Shown here: one piece after another, positions 1-9,209 of the stretch
How the letters are laid out: every line of letters begins with the position of its first letter
How positions within the stretch are numbered: the first letter of the stretch is position 1
Source of the DNA: JBBRUG01 sp038247995
GTDB lineage: Bacteria > Chloroflexota > Chloroflexia > Chloroflexales > Chloroflexaceae
NCBI GenBank assembly: GCA_038247995.1
Contig: JBBRUG010000001.1
Location: forward strand, 1-64,000
Reading direction: 5' to 3'
DNA length: 64,000 bases
Translations under genes and position numbers: made by a program
Notes under the pieces: model-generated
What the model was told of the DNA's origin: nothing
What the model saw: the letters and a program-made list of their open reading frames with translations, nothing else
Databases searched by the model: none

Positions 1-20
1 GTTGGTTTTTTTCGCGCCCT

Positions 21-37
21 CCCCCCCCCCCCCCCCC
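21..37. repeat. 17-base poly-C tract
   Basis: An uninterrupted run of 17 C residues lies just beyond the 3' end of the RidA gene, almost at the left edge of the window. A homopolymer of this length is slippage-prone and hard to sequence, so its true length and even its reality at a contig edge are uncertain. Confidence 0.7.
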
Positions 38-43
38 AACACT

Positions 44-496
44 CTACCGGACTTCAACAATCAACTCTACTTCGACGGCGTAGTTGAAAGGGATGGTCAT
101 GCCGACGGCGCTGCGGGCGTGGCGGCCGACCGGGCCGAATACTTCAACCAGCAAATCGCTACAGCCGTGCATAACGCCGGGGGTGTTATCGAAGCCGGGG
201 GCTACATTCACCATGCCGAGCACTTTAACGAACTGAACGATGTTGTCGAGGCTACCGGCAACGGTCTTCACGGCGCGCAAACAGTTCAACGCGCAGAGTC
301 GCGCGGCGGCGTACCCTTCTTCAACCGTCAGATCGGCGCCGACCTTGCCTTTGACATCTTTGCCGTCCCACTGCGAGGTTTGCCCGGAGGTGTAGATCAG
401 GTTGCCGGTTCGTACAGCGGCGAGAAATTTTCCGTTATCCAGTTTTACCGGCTCGATCTGGTAGCCCATTGCGGCGAGTTTTGCTTCGTAAGACAT
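44..496 (-). CDS. RidA family protein (YjgF/YER057c/UK114)
   Basis: This 150-residue protein has the full-length RidA fold pattern: an early 'IYTSGQTS' strand, a central 'CALNCLRAV' helix and a C-terminal 'VEVELIVEV' strand. RidA proteins hydrolyse reactive enamine/imine intermediates from PLP enzymes in the cytosol. The canonical C-terminal Arg of archetypal RidA ('R-P-A-R' region) is replaced by 'GRHARSAVG', which resembles a divergent subgroup ('RidA-like 1'), so imine deaminase activity is not certain. A Shine-Dalgarno-like AAGGAG precedes the ATG. It is the last gene of a minus-strand group with uricase and amidohydrolase, which suggests a role in nitrogen-compound catabolism. Confidence 0.9.
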   Translation of the reverse strand: MSYEAKLAAMGYQIEPVKLDNGKFLAAVRTGNLIYTSGQTSQWDGKDVKGKVGADLTVEEGYAAARLCALNCLRAVKTVAGSLDNIVQFVKVLGMVNVAPGFDNTPGVMHGCSDLLVEVFGPVGRHARSAVGMTIPFNYAVEVELIVEVR

Positions 497-611
497 CTAG
501 GTTGCTCCTTGTTGGGCGGTAGAGGCGAATCGCGAGTCGCCCCTATTGCATCGCGGTGGCTCCTCGACAGGCTGAAGCATTTGCGTAGAAAATGATTCAG
601 CCTGACACATT

Positions 612-1469
612 CTACTGTAGATCGCTGCGCTCGACGGTGCCTTCGATCAGGCCGTAGGGTTCGCTGGTGACTTGGAAGATCTCGTTGGCGTTGGTTTGCC
701 CAAACGGTTCCAGGTTAAACAACAGATGATGCTTATTCGGCAGGGTGAAGTGGATACGTTCGATCACCGGGAAGTGCTCCAGCACCGCCCGGCCCATCCG
801 GTAGAGCGTGTTTTGCACCGAGGGGCTGTAGTGGTCGCTGAAGGTGGCCAGGATCTGGTCGCGGACGCCGATCCAGAGCGGGTTGTAGTCCAGATCAGCT
901 TGCGCGCAATACGCCCAGGTCGCGCTAATCGCCGTAGCGAAGATGCGGTCGTTGGTGTCGGCGAGGGTTGTATAGTCGTCGCGGTAAAAGTCTTCCCAAC
1001 CCGATGCGGTAGTCTTCAGCACGAGCAGATCATCCACACCGGCGGTGGTGACGATGCCGGCCAGATCGCCGCGCACGGTGGCCACCCGCTCGCCGGCTGC
1101 GCGCGTGAAAGCGTGCGGATGGGGTTGGCCGGCGACAGTGATCCGCTGCCAGGGATACTCGGTCAGGCGCACTTCGGCAACGCGCACTGTCGGGCCAGTG
1201 GCGATAAAGTGGCGCGCCAGGTGCGCCCCAAATGCCTCGATCGAGTCGAGCGGATGCTCCCTGGCAAAGGCATACACCGTGTTGCGCATTGTGTCGGTGG
1301 CGAGCAGTTGCCGGTTGTCGCCTTCGGTATATGCGGCGGCAAAGTCGCCCTCCAGCGTAATTGCAACGTTAACATCGTGCAGCGTGTGTGTGTCGCCGGC
1401 CCGGCTTACCTTCACCAGGCGGACATCGGCCTTGCCGTAGCGGGCGTGGACTATTCGAACTTGAGACAT
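612..1469 (-). CDS. Urate oxidase (uricase, factor-independent urate hydroxylase)
   Basis: The 285-residue protein is a complete cofactor-free uricase, which oxidises urate to 5-hydroxyisourate in purine degradation. Visible landmarks are the N-terminal 'YGKADVRLVKV' with the candidate catalytic Lys13, 'ATDTMRNTVYAF' with Thr58, the central 'RVRGDLAG'-like segment, and the C-terminal 'KHHLLFNLEPFG' containing the third catalytic His. The upstream in-frame extension of ten residues is rejected because AAGGAG sits just before the ATG at 1469. Its neighbours are an amidohydrolase and a RidA protein on the same strand, consistent with purine salvage for nitrogen. No hydroxyisourate hydrolase or OHCU decarboxylase gene is in the window. 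Confidence 0.95.
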   Translation of the reverse strand: MSQVRIVHARYGKADVRLVKVSRAGDTHTLHDVNVAITLEGDFAAAYTEGDNRQLLATDTMRNTVYAFAREHPLDSIEAFGAHLARHFIATGPTVRVAEVRLTEYPWQRITVAGQPHPHAFTRAAGERVATVRGDLAGIVTTAGVDDLLVLKTTASGWEDFYRDDYTTLADTNDRIFATAISATWAYCAQADLDYNPLWIGVRDQILATFSDHYSPSVQNTLYRMGRAVLEHFPVIERIHFTLPNKHHLLFNLEPFGQTNANEIFQVTSEPYGLIEGTVERSDLQ

Positions 1470-1533
1470 AGCGCTCCTTGTCTGACGGTGTAGTTGCACA
1501 CAGCATAGCCGCGAGCAACCATACTGTCACTCT

Positions 1534-2961
1534 TCACACAAACCACCCCCGGCGTTCCAATTCGGCCCAGATCTGCTGCACGGCGGCATACCCGGCGCGT
1601 TTGACGGCGGTTTCATCGGCCACAGCCAGCCGCCCTTCCCAGATCAGGAAGCGCCCGCCCACGGCGACGTGGCTGACGTTTAAGCCATTGGCATACAGCA
1701 GGTGATGCAACGGTTCGGGCGGCGGCCCGCCAACGCCTACCAACGGCCCGGCGACGTCCACCACGGTGAAGTCGGCGGCGGCGCCGGCGGCAATCCGGCC
1801 CAGATCTGTGCGGCGCAGGCCAGCGGCGGCAACCTGCGTGGCGCCGGCCAAAGCATCCTGGATCGTCGGGCGCTCCAATCGGGTGGGGCTATGCTCGGCG
1901 AGCGCAGCATAACGCGCCTGTCCATAGAGCACCGCCAGTTTGAGATTTTCGAGCATGTCGTTCGAGTGGGTGTCGATCGCAACATTGCTCGCCAGTCCGG
2001 CGCCAAGCGCCTCGGGGTAGGGTTGGGCTGCGCCGCCCGCACCGCCGCCCGATGGGCAATGGGCGTACACCACGCCGTGTTCGCGCAGGATCGCCGGGTC
2101 GTCGCGCCAGTCGAGCCCGACCATGTGCGCCCCGAAGACCGGGCCGTCGAATAGGCCGTGCGCGGCCAGCCATGCCGTTGGCGTGCGGCCCCACAGCCGT
2201 TGCACCGTCGCCGTTTCGCGGGGCGATTGCGACAGGTGAATATGGATGCCGGTGCCGAGCGCGCGGGCGGCGGCGGCGAGCGCCTTGAGTGTGGCCGGCG
2301 TGTGGGTGTCGGCGGCGTGCGGCGCCAACATCACTCGGATCATACCGCGCCCCATCCCGTCAGCTTCGGCGGCGAAGCGCTGAGCGGCGTCGATTTCGGC
2401 CAGCGTGGCGGCTTCGGTGGCGTGGAGTACGGCGTCGTCCTGGCGAAACCAGATCGGGAAGAGCCGGTCGATGCCGGGGATCATCGGCCCAACAAAGCTG
2501 CGCACCCCCCAACGCGCCGCGATCCGGGCGAAGCTTTGGGCCTGGCGCATACTCAGGCTCATCTCGACAAGCGTGGTGCAGCCGCCGCGCAGAATCTCGG
2601 CCAGGTTGTGCGCGGTCAGCGCGTCGAGGGCGTCGTCGTCCAAAGCTTCGACGAGTTGCAGCGGCAGGGCAAACGAGCGCCCGCCCTCAATGATCCCGCG
2701 TGTCGGCGTGCCGCCGGCCACATGCGTATGGCCGCTGATCAGGCCCGGCAACAGCAGATGCCCCGGCACGTCCAGGGTGAGCAAACCCGCCGGCCCCGGC
2801 CCTGTGCCAACGGTTTTGATCTGCCCGGCCTCAACAACAATGTGGCCGTTGCGTAGCAACTGCGGGCCGTGCGGGCCGGCGGCATAGATCCATGCCGGCG
2901 CAATCGCGTAGGGTGCTCCGGCTGATCCGGCGGCGAGCAGTTGGCCGGAAAGCGTATCCAT
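1534..2961 (-). CDS. Amidohydrolase family protein (cyclic deaminase/chlorohydrolase type)
   Basis: The 475-residue protein is a cytosolic metal-dependent hydrolase of the TRZ/ATZ/guanine deaminase-like branch. It shows the first metal motif 'GHTHVAGG' near residue 80, the central 'GIHIHLSQS' strand with a metal His, 'YAHCPSGGG' and the late 'AIDTHSNDM' Asp motif, and a terminal composite beta domain ('AADFTVVDV'). The substrate cannot be fixed from sequence; a deaminase acting on a purine or related heterocycle would fit the adjacent uricase. It starts one base after the stop of the upstream amidinohydrolase, so the two are probably co-translated. Confidence 0.85.
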   Translation of the reverse strand: MDTLSGQLLAAGSAGAPYAIAPAWIYAAGPHGPQLLRNGHIVVEAGQIKTVGTGPGPAGLLTLDVPGHLLLPGLISGHTHVAGGTPTRGIIEGGRSFALPLQLVEALDDDALDALTAHNLAEILRGGCTTLVEMSLSMRQAQSFARIAARWGVRSFVGPMIPGIDRLFPIWFRQDDAVLHATEAATLAEIDAAQRFAAEADGMGRGMIRVMLAPHAADTHTPATLKALAAAARALGTGIHIHLSQSPRETATVQRLWGRTPTAWLAAHGLFDGPVFGAHMVGLDWRDDPAILREHGVVYAHCPSGGGAGGAAQPYPEALGAGLASNVAIDTHSNDMLENLKLAVLYGQARYAALAEHSPTRLERPTIQDALAGATQVAAAGLRRTDLGRIAAGAAADFTVVDVAGPLVGVGGPPPEPLHHLLYANGLNVSHVAVGGRFLIWEGRLAVADETAVKRAGYAAVQQIWAELERRGWFV

Positions 2962-2962
2962 C

Positions 2963-3841
2963 CTATCCTCCGCGCAAGATCGGGCGCGTCAGGCATGTAG
3001 CGCCGCCTTCGGCCTTGAGCGAGATCTCGTTGCCGCGATAGGTGCGCACCTCACAGCCGGCTGCGGCCAGCGCCGCCTGGGTTTGCGGGTTGCCCTCCAG
3101 CATCAGGCACTCGTTGGGTGCGAGGGCCAACACATTGATGCCCATGGTCAAAAATTCCGCCTCAGGCACGTCGATCAGGCGCACGCCGCGGCGCTCCAGT
3201 TCCTGCAAGAAGGGCACGCTGAGCAGCGGGCGATACACAACGGCCAGGTCGTCGGCTATCATGCTGATCAGCGACATCAGATGCAGGCAGGCCTCCGGCC
3301 CCTGATAATAGGGCAGATCAACCGTCAGCACCCTGACGCCGATCGGCGTGAGCGCGGCGCGCAACTGTTCCACCCCAGCCGGGTTGGTGCGGAAGCCGAT
3401 GCCGGCAGCCAGCGTCTGCTGATCAACCCAGAGCAGGTCGCCGCCCTCGGCCAGCGCGTCGCCGGCGAGGCGGGCCAGGATCGGTACATCGAGCGCGGCA
3501 AACGTGGCGGCCATAGCTTCTTCTTCACCGACACGCAGCGGTTTGCCCATACGCAAGATGATCGCCCCGGCATCGGTGACGAGCGCCGGATCGTGGACGA
3601 AAATTGCATCGGCGCGTGCGGGTTGCGCTTCCTGCTGCATAATCACTTCGGCGCCGAAATCGCGCAGCGTGGCCGTAAATGCATCGTGCTCGGCTTGCGC
3701 AGCGGCGAGATCCGGTCGGGCGGTATAGTGCCAGGCAGCCGGATCGGCGACGGCAAACGCAGCATCGGGGCGGCGCACCAGAACGCGGCGCAACGGGGCG
3801 ACCATGCTCTGGCTGCCATAGTAGCGCGGTTGTGCGGACAT
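2963..3841 (-). CDS. Dimethylargininase-like amidinohydrolase (arginine deiminase superfamily)
   Basis: The 292-residue protein belongs to the guanidino-group modifying superfamily that includes DDAH and arginine deiminase. Key features are 'LAEGGDLLWVD', the His-bearing 'EACLHLMSL', and the C-terminal 'GGATCLTRPIL' with the catalytic Cys. Members hydrolyse methylarginines or arginine-like substrates to citrulline plus amine or ammonia. The open frame extends far upstream, but AAGGGAG precedes ATG 3841 and the upstream extension lacks family similarity. It is the first gene of the leftward nitrogen-catabolism group, divergent from the antiporter operon across a 212-bp promoter region. Confidence 0.85.
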   Translation of the reverse strand: MSAQPRYYGSQSMVAPLRRVLVRRPDAAFAVADPAAWHYTARPDLAAAQAEHDAFTATLRDFGAEVIMQQEAQPARADAIFVHDPALVTDAGAIILRMGKPLRVGEEEAMAATFAALDVPILARLAGDALAEGGDLLWVDQQTLAAGIGFRTNPAGVEQLRAALTPIGVRVLTVDLPYYQGPEACLHLMSLISMIADDLAVVYRPLLSVPFLQELERRGVRLIDVPEAEFLTMGINVLALAPNECLMLEGNPQTQAALAAAGCEVRTYRGNEISLKAEGGATCLTRPILRGG

Positions 3842-3911
3842 TGTTTGCTCCCTTGCAGTAGTGGCACAGCGGCGCAGCTTGCAGCGCCGCTGTGCCAAGT
3901 ATACCCCAAGA

Positions 3912-3940
3912 TTGACAATCCTCCGGCTTTCCCGTACGCT
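3912..3940 (+). promoter_or_regulatory. Sigma70-type promoter for the antiporter operon
   Basis: TTGACA at 3912-3917 is separated by 17 bp from TACGCT at 3935-3940, a good housekeeping -35/-10 pair. It lies 114 bp upstream of the first antiporter start codon and points toward it, inside the divergent intergenic region. Confidence 0.6.
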
Positions 3941-4053
3941 TAAAAAGAAGCCCTGTTCGCCCCTATGTTCTAGTGCCACGGCGGCCATTCTCTGGCTGCC
4001 GCGTGTCTGGTTTGGCCTCGCGCCCGGCGTGTTATTCCTGGGAGGAAGACGCG

Positions 4054-6117
4054 ATGCACCACGATATTTCGCTGTTGACGAACATTTCGGCTGCCCTCTT
4101 GGCCGCATTCGGCGGCGGCCTGCTTGCGCGGCGCGTCGGCCTGCCCACAATCGTAGGTTATTTGCTGGCTGGAATGCTGATCGGGCCGTTCACTCCCGGC
4201 TTTGTCGGTGATATCGATGACATCAGCCAGCTCGCCGAGTTGGGGGTGATTTTTCTGATGTTTGGCGTCGGGTTGCACTTTTCGATCCGCGCACTCTGGG
4301 CGGTGCGTAAAGTGGCGATCCCCGGCGCGGCACTCCAGATGCTGTTCGCCACGGCGGTGGGCTTCGGGTTAACCCAATTCTGGGGTTGGAGTATGCCCGC
4401 CGGGTTGGTGCTTGGCCTGGCAATTTCAATCGCCAGCACCGTCGTGTTGTTGCGCGGCCTGATGGATCGCGGCCTGATCAATACGACGCCGGGCCAGGTG
4501 GCGGTGGGCTGGCTAGTGATGGAAGACCTAGCGACAGTGCTGATCCTGGTGCTGCTGCCGGCGTTGTTTCTGAGTACGGGCGGCAATCCCTGGGTCGACG
4601 CCGGGATTGCGCTGCTCAAAGCTGCTGCGTTTGTCGGCCTGATGCTCTTTGTCGGTGCCCGGTTGCTGCCCTGGTTGCTCACCTGGATCGCCCACACCCG
4701 CTCGCGCGAACTGTTCATCCTCGCTGTCGTAACGATCGCGCTCGGCACGGCGTTTGGTTCCGCAGTCTTCTTTGGCGTCTCGCTGGCGTTAGGCGCGTTC
4801 CTTGCCGGCGTGGTGCTCGCCGAGTCGTCGGTCAGCCATCAGGTGGGCGCCGAGGTGCTGCCTTTCCGCGAGACGTTCGCTGTGCTCTTCTTCGTCTCGG
4901 TAGGCATGCTGGTTAATCCACTTTATTTACTCAATAATATCGGGCAGGTACTGATCCTCACCACGTTGATCGTCGTCGGCAAGGCGGTAATTACGCTGCT
5001 AATCGGCTTTCTGCTGCCCGCCTCCGGCAAGACCATCCTGGTGGTAGCGGCGGGTTTAAGCCAGATCGGTGAGTTTTCGTTCATTATTGGGCAAGCCGGA
5101 GTGCAGCTTGGCGTGTTAACCCAGGATCAATACTCGCTGCTCTTGGCCGGCGCGCTGCTTTCGATTATGGTCAACCCGCTGATGTATCGGGCCATGCCGG
5201 TGGTTGAGGCGGCGCTCAAGCGTTATCCCGCGCTCTGGAATTGGATTGACGGCCAGGGCGTTGATCCGAGTCTTGCTCCCCACGGGATGACCAATCATGT
5301 GGTAGTAGTTGGTTATGGCCGGGTGGGCGAGCATATTGTCGCTGTGCTTGAGCGCCTGGAAGTGCCGCGCCTGGTTGTCGAAATCGATGCCGGTCGGGCT
5401 GCCGAGTTCAGTCAACGCGGCATAGCGACCCTGTTCGGCGACGCAGCGAACTCGGAAGTGCTCGATTATGCCGGCCTGGAACGCGCCCGCGCGTTGGTGG
5501 TGACGCTGCCCGATGAAGCGGCGACCGAGATGATCGTCGCGGCTGCCCGCGCTACGGCGCCGGAACTGCCGATCATTGCGCGGGCAACCACAACTTCGGG
5601 AGTGGGCCGCTTAACCAAACTCGGCGCTCAGGATGTGATCCACCCCGAACTTGAGGGCGGCCTGGAAGTGATGCGCCACACTCTGCTGGCCCTGAATTAT
5701 CCCGACGGCGAGGTGCAGCGTTACGCCGATGCCGTGCGCCGCGATCAATACGACACGAAGCATTCGACGCCTGAGGAAGAACATGTACTTGAACAACTCT
5801 TGCATACGGTGCGCGGTATGGCAATTGCCTGGCATACCCTTGCTCCCGCCAGCCCGGTGGTCGGCATGAGTCTGGCCGAAGCCAATCTGCGTGTCCACAC
5901 CGGCGCCTCGGTGATTGCCCTGATCCGCGCACAGCAACTGCTGGCCAATCCGAAGTCGAGCACACTATTTTTGCCCGGCGATATGATCGGCATGATCGGC
6001 GACACGGAACAGATCGCCGCCGCCAAACAACTTCTTGCCGCCGATGCGGCGCATCCTACTGCCAATCCTGAAATCGATCCAGTGGCTTCCGCTATGTTGA
6101 CGACGAGGACGCCATGA
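4054..6117 (+). CDS. KefB-type cation:proton antiporter with RCK regulatory domain
   Basis: This 687-residue inner-membrane protein has about twelve hydrophobic segments of the CPA2 exchanger domain (residues 1-390), then a cytosolic TrkA-N/RCK domain starting at 'NHVVVVGYGRVGEHIV' (Rossmann nucleotide-binding loop) and a TrkA-C-like tail ('VVGMSLAEANLRVHTGASVIALIR'). Such proteins move K+ or Na+ against H+ under nucleotide control. GGAGGAA lies just before ATG 4054, which rules out the longer upstream frame. Its TGA overlaps the ATG of the next antiporter, so the two are translationally coupled. Confidence 0.93.
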   Translation: MHHDISLLTNISAALLAAFGGGLLARRVGLPTIVGYLLAGMLIGPFTPGFVGDIDDISQLAELGVIFLMFGVGLHFSIRALWAVRKVAIPGAALQMLFATAVGFGLTQFWGWSMPAGLVLGLAISIASTVVLLRGLMDRGLINTTPGQVAVGWLVMEDLATVLILVLLPALFLSTGGNPWVDAGIALLKAAAFVGLMLFVGARLLPWLLTWIAHTRSRELFILAVVTIALGTAFGSAVFFGVSLALGAFLAGVVLAESSVSHQVGAEVLPFRETFAVLFFVSVGMLVNPLYLLNNIGQVLILTTLIVVGKAVITLLIGFLLPASGKTILVVAAGLSQIGEFSFIIGQAGVQLGVLTQDQYSLLLAGALLSIMVNPLMYRAMPVVEAALKRYPALWNWIDGQGVDPSLAPHGMTNHVVVVGYGRVGEHIVAVLERLEVPRLVVEIDAGRAAEFSQRGIATLFGDAANSEVLDYAGLERARALVVTLPDEAATEMIVAAARATAPELPIIARATTTSGVGRLTKLGAQDVIHPELEGGLEVMRHTLLALNYPDGEVQRYADAVRRDQYDTKHSTPEEEHVLEQLLHTVRGMAIAWHTLAPASPVVGMSLAEANLRVHTGASVIALIRAQQLLANPKSSTLFLPGDMIGMIGDTEQIAAAKQLLAADAAHPTANPEIDPVASAMLTTRTP

Positions 6118-7616
6118 CGGTTGAGCTGAACCTGTTGATTGCAGCAGTGTTGCTGATCGTCAGTATTATTGCTACCCGCGCATCAAATCGCTTCGGCGTG
6201 CCGGCCCTGATCCTTTTCCTGGCGATCGGTATGTTGGCCGGCTCCGAAGGGCCGGGTGGGATCGATTTTGCCGATTATCAACTCGCCCAGACGATCGGTG
6301 TGATCGCTCTGGTCTACATTCTCTTCTCCGGCGGATTAGACACCGATTGGCCGGCGATTCGGCCGGTGCTTGGCCAGGGCATGGTGTTGGTGAATGTTGG
6401 CGTGCTGTTGAGCGCGCTGATTGTCAGCCTGTTTGCCATGTGGGTGCTGCAACTGAGTTGGATCGAGGCGTTCTTGCTCGGCGCCGTCGTTTCGTCCACC
6501 GATGCGGCAGCAGTCTTCGCGGTAATGCGTGATCGCCAGGTTAACCTGAAGCATAACTTGGAGCCGCTGATCGAGCTTGAGTCCGGATCAAATGACCCAA
6601 TCGCCGTCTTTCTCACGCTCGGCATTACGAACCTGATCATGACGCCGGGAAGCTCACTGCTCAGCCTGGTACCGAACTTTCTCCTGCAGATGGTGCTTGG
6701 CGCCGGCGGCGGTTACCTGCTGGGGCGGCTCATGGTGCTGGCGATCAACCGGATTCGGCTCAAGCAGGAGGGGCTGTATGTCGTCTTTACCCTCGGGTTT
6801 ACCATCCTTACCTATGCGGTCGTCGCGCTGATCGGCGGGAACGGCTTCCTTGCCGTGTATCTTGCCGGGATTGTGGTGGGGAACAAGAATATTGTCCACA
6901 AGCGCTCGATCCTGCGCTTTCACGACGGCATCGCCTGGCTGATGCAGATCGCGATGTTCCTCTCGCTCGGTTTGCTCATTTTTCCCTCGCAGTTGCTGCC
7001 TGTGGCTGGGCCGGGGTTATTACTGGCGCTGTTTTTGGTGTTCGTCGCCCGCCCGCTGAGTGTATTCGCCTCATTGTTCTGGTTCCGGCGCAGTTGGCGC
7101 CAGTTGAGTATGGTTTCCTGGGCCGGGTTGCGGGGCGCCGTGCCGATTGTGCTGGCTACCTTTCCATTGCTGGCCGGCGTGCCAAGCGCGGGCCTGATCT
7201 TCAATGTCGTCTTTTTTATTGTGGTCATCTCGGTGCTGCTCCAGGGCTTGACAATCGCCCAGGTGGCGCGCTGGCTTGGCCTTTCCGCGACGGAAAAATC
7301 GGTTCTCAGTTCGCAGATGTTTGTGCCCGAGGTACGGCTAAGCAGCCAGCTTGTTGAGGCTGTCGTGCCGGAACATTCAGCCTTGAATGGCCTGGCCTTG
7401 ATTGAAATCGGTTTGCCGCGCAGCCTGTTGGTGGTGCAAGTGCAACGCGGCGCCGAGACGATTATTCCCAATGGCAGCACGGTCATTGTTACCGGGGATC
7501 ATCTGCTGCTGCTCGTCACGCCCGACACAATCCCGGTGCTGTACGAATTGCGCGATCAAGCCGGGCTGGAACTGCTCACACAACGCCCGGCGACGGAAGT
7601 GGCGGCGCCAGTTTGA
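6114..7616 (+). CDS. Potassium/proton antiporter, CvrA/NhaP2 type, with TrkA-C domain
   Basis: The 500-residue membrane protein has a CPA1 exchanger domain (residues 1-385), including 'SSTDAAAVFAVMRD' and 'LESGSNDPIAVFLTLG', the paired acidic motifs of the ion-binding site. A C-terminal RCK_C/TrkA-C module (about residues 405-485) begins near 'VPEHSALNGLALIEIGLP'. This arrangement is typical of K+/H+ exporters that respond to cytoplasmic solute load. It overlaps the KefB-like gene by four bases (ATGA) and is followed by a third antiporter about 100 bp downstream. Confidence 0.93.
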   Translation: MTVELNLLIAAVLLIVSIIATRASNRFGVPALILFLAIGMLAGSEGPGGIDFADYQLAQTIGVIALVYILFSGGLDTDWPAIRPVLGQGMVLVNVGVLLSALIVSLFAMWVLQLSWIEAFLLGAVVSSTDAAAVFAVMRDRQVNLKHNLEPLIELESGSNDPIAVFLTLGITNLIMTPGSSLLSLVPNFLLQMVLGAGGGYLLGRLMVLAINRIRLKQEGLYVVFTLGFTILTYAVVALIGGNGFLAVYLAGIVVGNKNIVHKRSILRFHDGIAWLMQIAMFLSLGLLIFPSQLLPVAGPGLLLALFLVFVARPLSVFASLFWFRRSWRQLSMVSWAGLRGAVPIVLATFPLLAGVPSAGLIFNVVFFIVVISVLLQGLTIAQVARWLGLSATEKSVLSSQMFVPEVRLSSQLVEAVVPEHSALNGLALIEIGLPRSLLVVQVQRGAETIIPNGSTVIVTGDHLLLLVTPDTIPVLYELRDQAGLELLTQRPATEVAAPV

Positions 7617-7630
7617 CGGTTCGATAGTTC

Positions 7631-7657
7631 GACCAAGGACCAAGGACCAAGGACCAA
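7631..7657. repeat. Heptamer tandem repeat (GACCAAG, about 4 copies)
   Basis: Four head-to-tail copies of a 7-bp unit, the last ending with A in place of G, lie between the second and third antiporter genes. It is one of many 7-8 bp tandem arrays with unrelated units in this window. Confidence 0.85.
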
Positions 7658-7712
7658 AGCCGGACTGGCGTCGTCGTCGTTCGTCTGCCGTCTTTCATTT
7701 AAAGGATCGTCC

Positions 7713-9209
7713 GTGATCGATACTGCAACGCTGATCGCAATTCTTGGCCTGGTGGGGATGGTGATTGTCGGTGGGGCGTTGCTTTCGGGGCCGGTTGAAC
7801 GCACTGGCATGCCGTCACTGGCGATCTTTCTGCTCCTGGGGCTGCTGATCGGCCCTTATGGCCTGAATCTTTTCACAGTGATGCTCGAAGATCCGCTGCT
7901 GCGGGTTGTCGCCACGCTCAGCCTGACCCTGGTGCTCTTTACCGATGCTTTGACGCTAGACCTCAGTGAAGTCCGGCGGAACAAGCTGCTGGCGGCGCTG
8001 ATCTTAGGGCCGGGTACATTGATCGGTGCGTTTGCGCTGGCCTGGGCGGCCTGGGCCTTCTTTGGCCTCGATCCGGTGGCAGCGGTCATCCTTGGCGCGG
8101 CAATCGCCTCAACCGATCCGGTCATTCTGCGCGGCATGCTCCAGAGCAGCGGGCTGAGTGAACGCTTACGATTGGCCCTGCGCCTGGAGAGCGGCATGAA
8201 TGATGTGCTGCTCCTGCCGATTGTGCTCGTAGCGCTGGCCTTCGGCGCGGCGGGCGGTGTGCCGCCGGCGGGCGATCTGGCGCGGCTGATGGTGAGCCTG
8301 TTTGTGCTTGGCCCGTTGGCAGGCGTCGGCATCGGTTTTGTAGCGGTGCGCTCGCTCGTCTGGGTACGGACCAAGTTTAGCGTCCGGCGCGAATACGAGG
8401 CGCTGTATGTGATCGGTGTGGCGCTGTGCGCCTTTGCCGCCGCCGAAGCGCTTGGCGGTAGCGGATTTCTGGCGGCCTTTGCCGCCGGCCTGGTGATTTC
8501 CTCGCTCGATATGGAGCTGTGCGACTGCTTCCTGGAGTATGGTCAGGTGACGGCTGAGATGGCGCTGCTGTTCACCTATGTGCTGCTGGGCACAGCGCCG
8601 ATCTGGAGCGGCCTGGGGGTGATCACGCCGGCGGCCCTGGCTTTTGTGATCCTTGCGCTGGTGGTGCGGCTGCCGATCTTCGCCGTCGCCCTCATTCCGT
8701 CCGGCCTGACCTTGCGGGATCGGCTCACGATCGGCTGGTACGGGCCGCGGGGCCTTGGTTCGCTCCTCCTCGCGCTGCTTGCGGTATTTGTCGGGCTGCC
8801 TGCCGGCGAGAACCTGGTGGCGATCACCAGCTTGATGGTGCTGCTCTCGGTTGTTGTGCAGGGCGGCTGGCCGTTGTTTCGCCGCCAGGCCCGTCGGCGC
8901 ACTGCCGAGCCGCTGCCGACACCCCCACCGGTTGCGGTGCATGTTGGTTTGGGAGGGCCGCTGATCGCGCTGACACCGGTATCGGCACTGGCCACGGCCG
9001 CGACCGAGCGGATCACCCTGGCCGAAATGCAGCAATTGCAAGCTCAGGGCGAGCCGCTAGTATTAATTGATGTGCGCACCGAGCGCAGTTATCGCAGCAG
9101 CACCGAGATGGCGGCCGGAGCGCTCCGCATCGACCCTGATCGCGCCGTTGCCGCGCTGCGTGCTGCCGGTGTGCCGCAGAATGCCTGGGTGGTGGCGTAC
9201 TGTACCTGA
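7713..9209 (+). CDS. NhaP-type Na+(K+)/H+ antiporter with rhodanese tail interrupted by in-frame TGA
   Basis: The first ~400 residues form a CPA1 exchanger with about twelve membrane segments and the ion-site motifs 'ASTDPVILRGM' and 'LESGMNDVLLLPIV'. A linker is followed by a rhodanese domain from about residue 430 ('ITLAEMQQLQAQGEPLVLIDVRTERSY'). The frame stops with TGA right after 'WVVAYCT', where C497 is the expected rhodanese cysteine. The same frame then continues with the missing C-terminal half of the domain up to TAA at 9339-9341. The product is therefore either a 498-residue truncated protein or a 542-residue protein with TGA read through, for example as selenocysteine. The transporter assignment is firm; the fate of the tail is open. 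Confidence 0.9.
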   Translation: MIDTATLIAILGLVGMVIVGGALLSGPVERTGMPSLAIFLLLGLLIGPYGLNLFTVMLEDPLLRVVATLSLTLVLFTDALTLDLSEVRRNKLLAALILGPGTLIGAFALAWAAWAFFGLDPVAAVILGAAIASTDPVILRGMLQSSGLSERLRLALRLESGMNDVLLLPIVLVALAFGAAGGVPPAGDLARLMVSLFVLGPLAGVGIGFVAVRSLVWVRTKFSVRREYEALYVIGVALCAFAAAEALGGSGFLAAFAAGLVISSLDMELCDCFLEYGQVTAEMALLFTYVLLGTAPIWSGLGVITPAALAFVILALVVRLPIFAVALIPSGLTLRDRLTIGWYGPRGLGSLLLALLAVFVGLPAGENLVAITSLMVLLSVVVQGGWPLFRRQARRRTAEPLPTPPPVAVHVGLGGPLIALTPVSALATAATERITLAEMQQLQAQGEPLVLIDVRTERSYRSSTEMAAGALRIDPDRAVAALRAAGVPQNAWVVAYCT

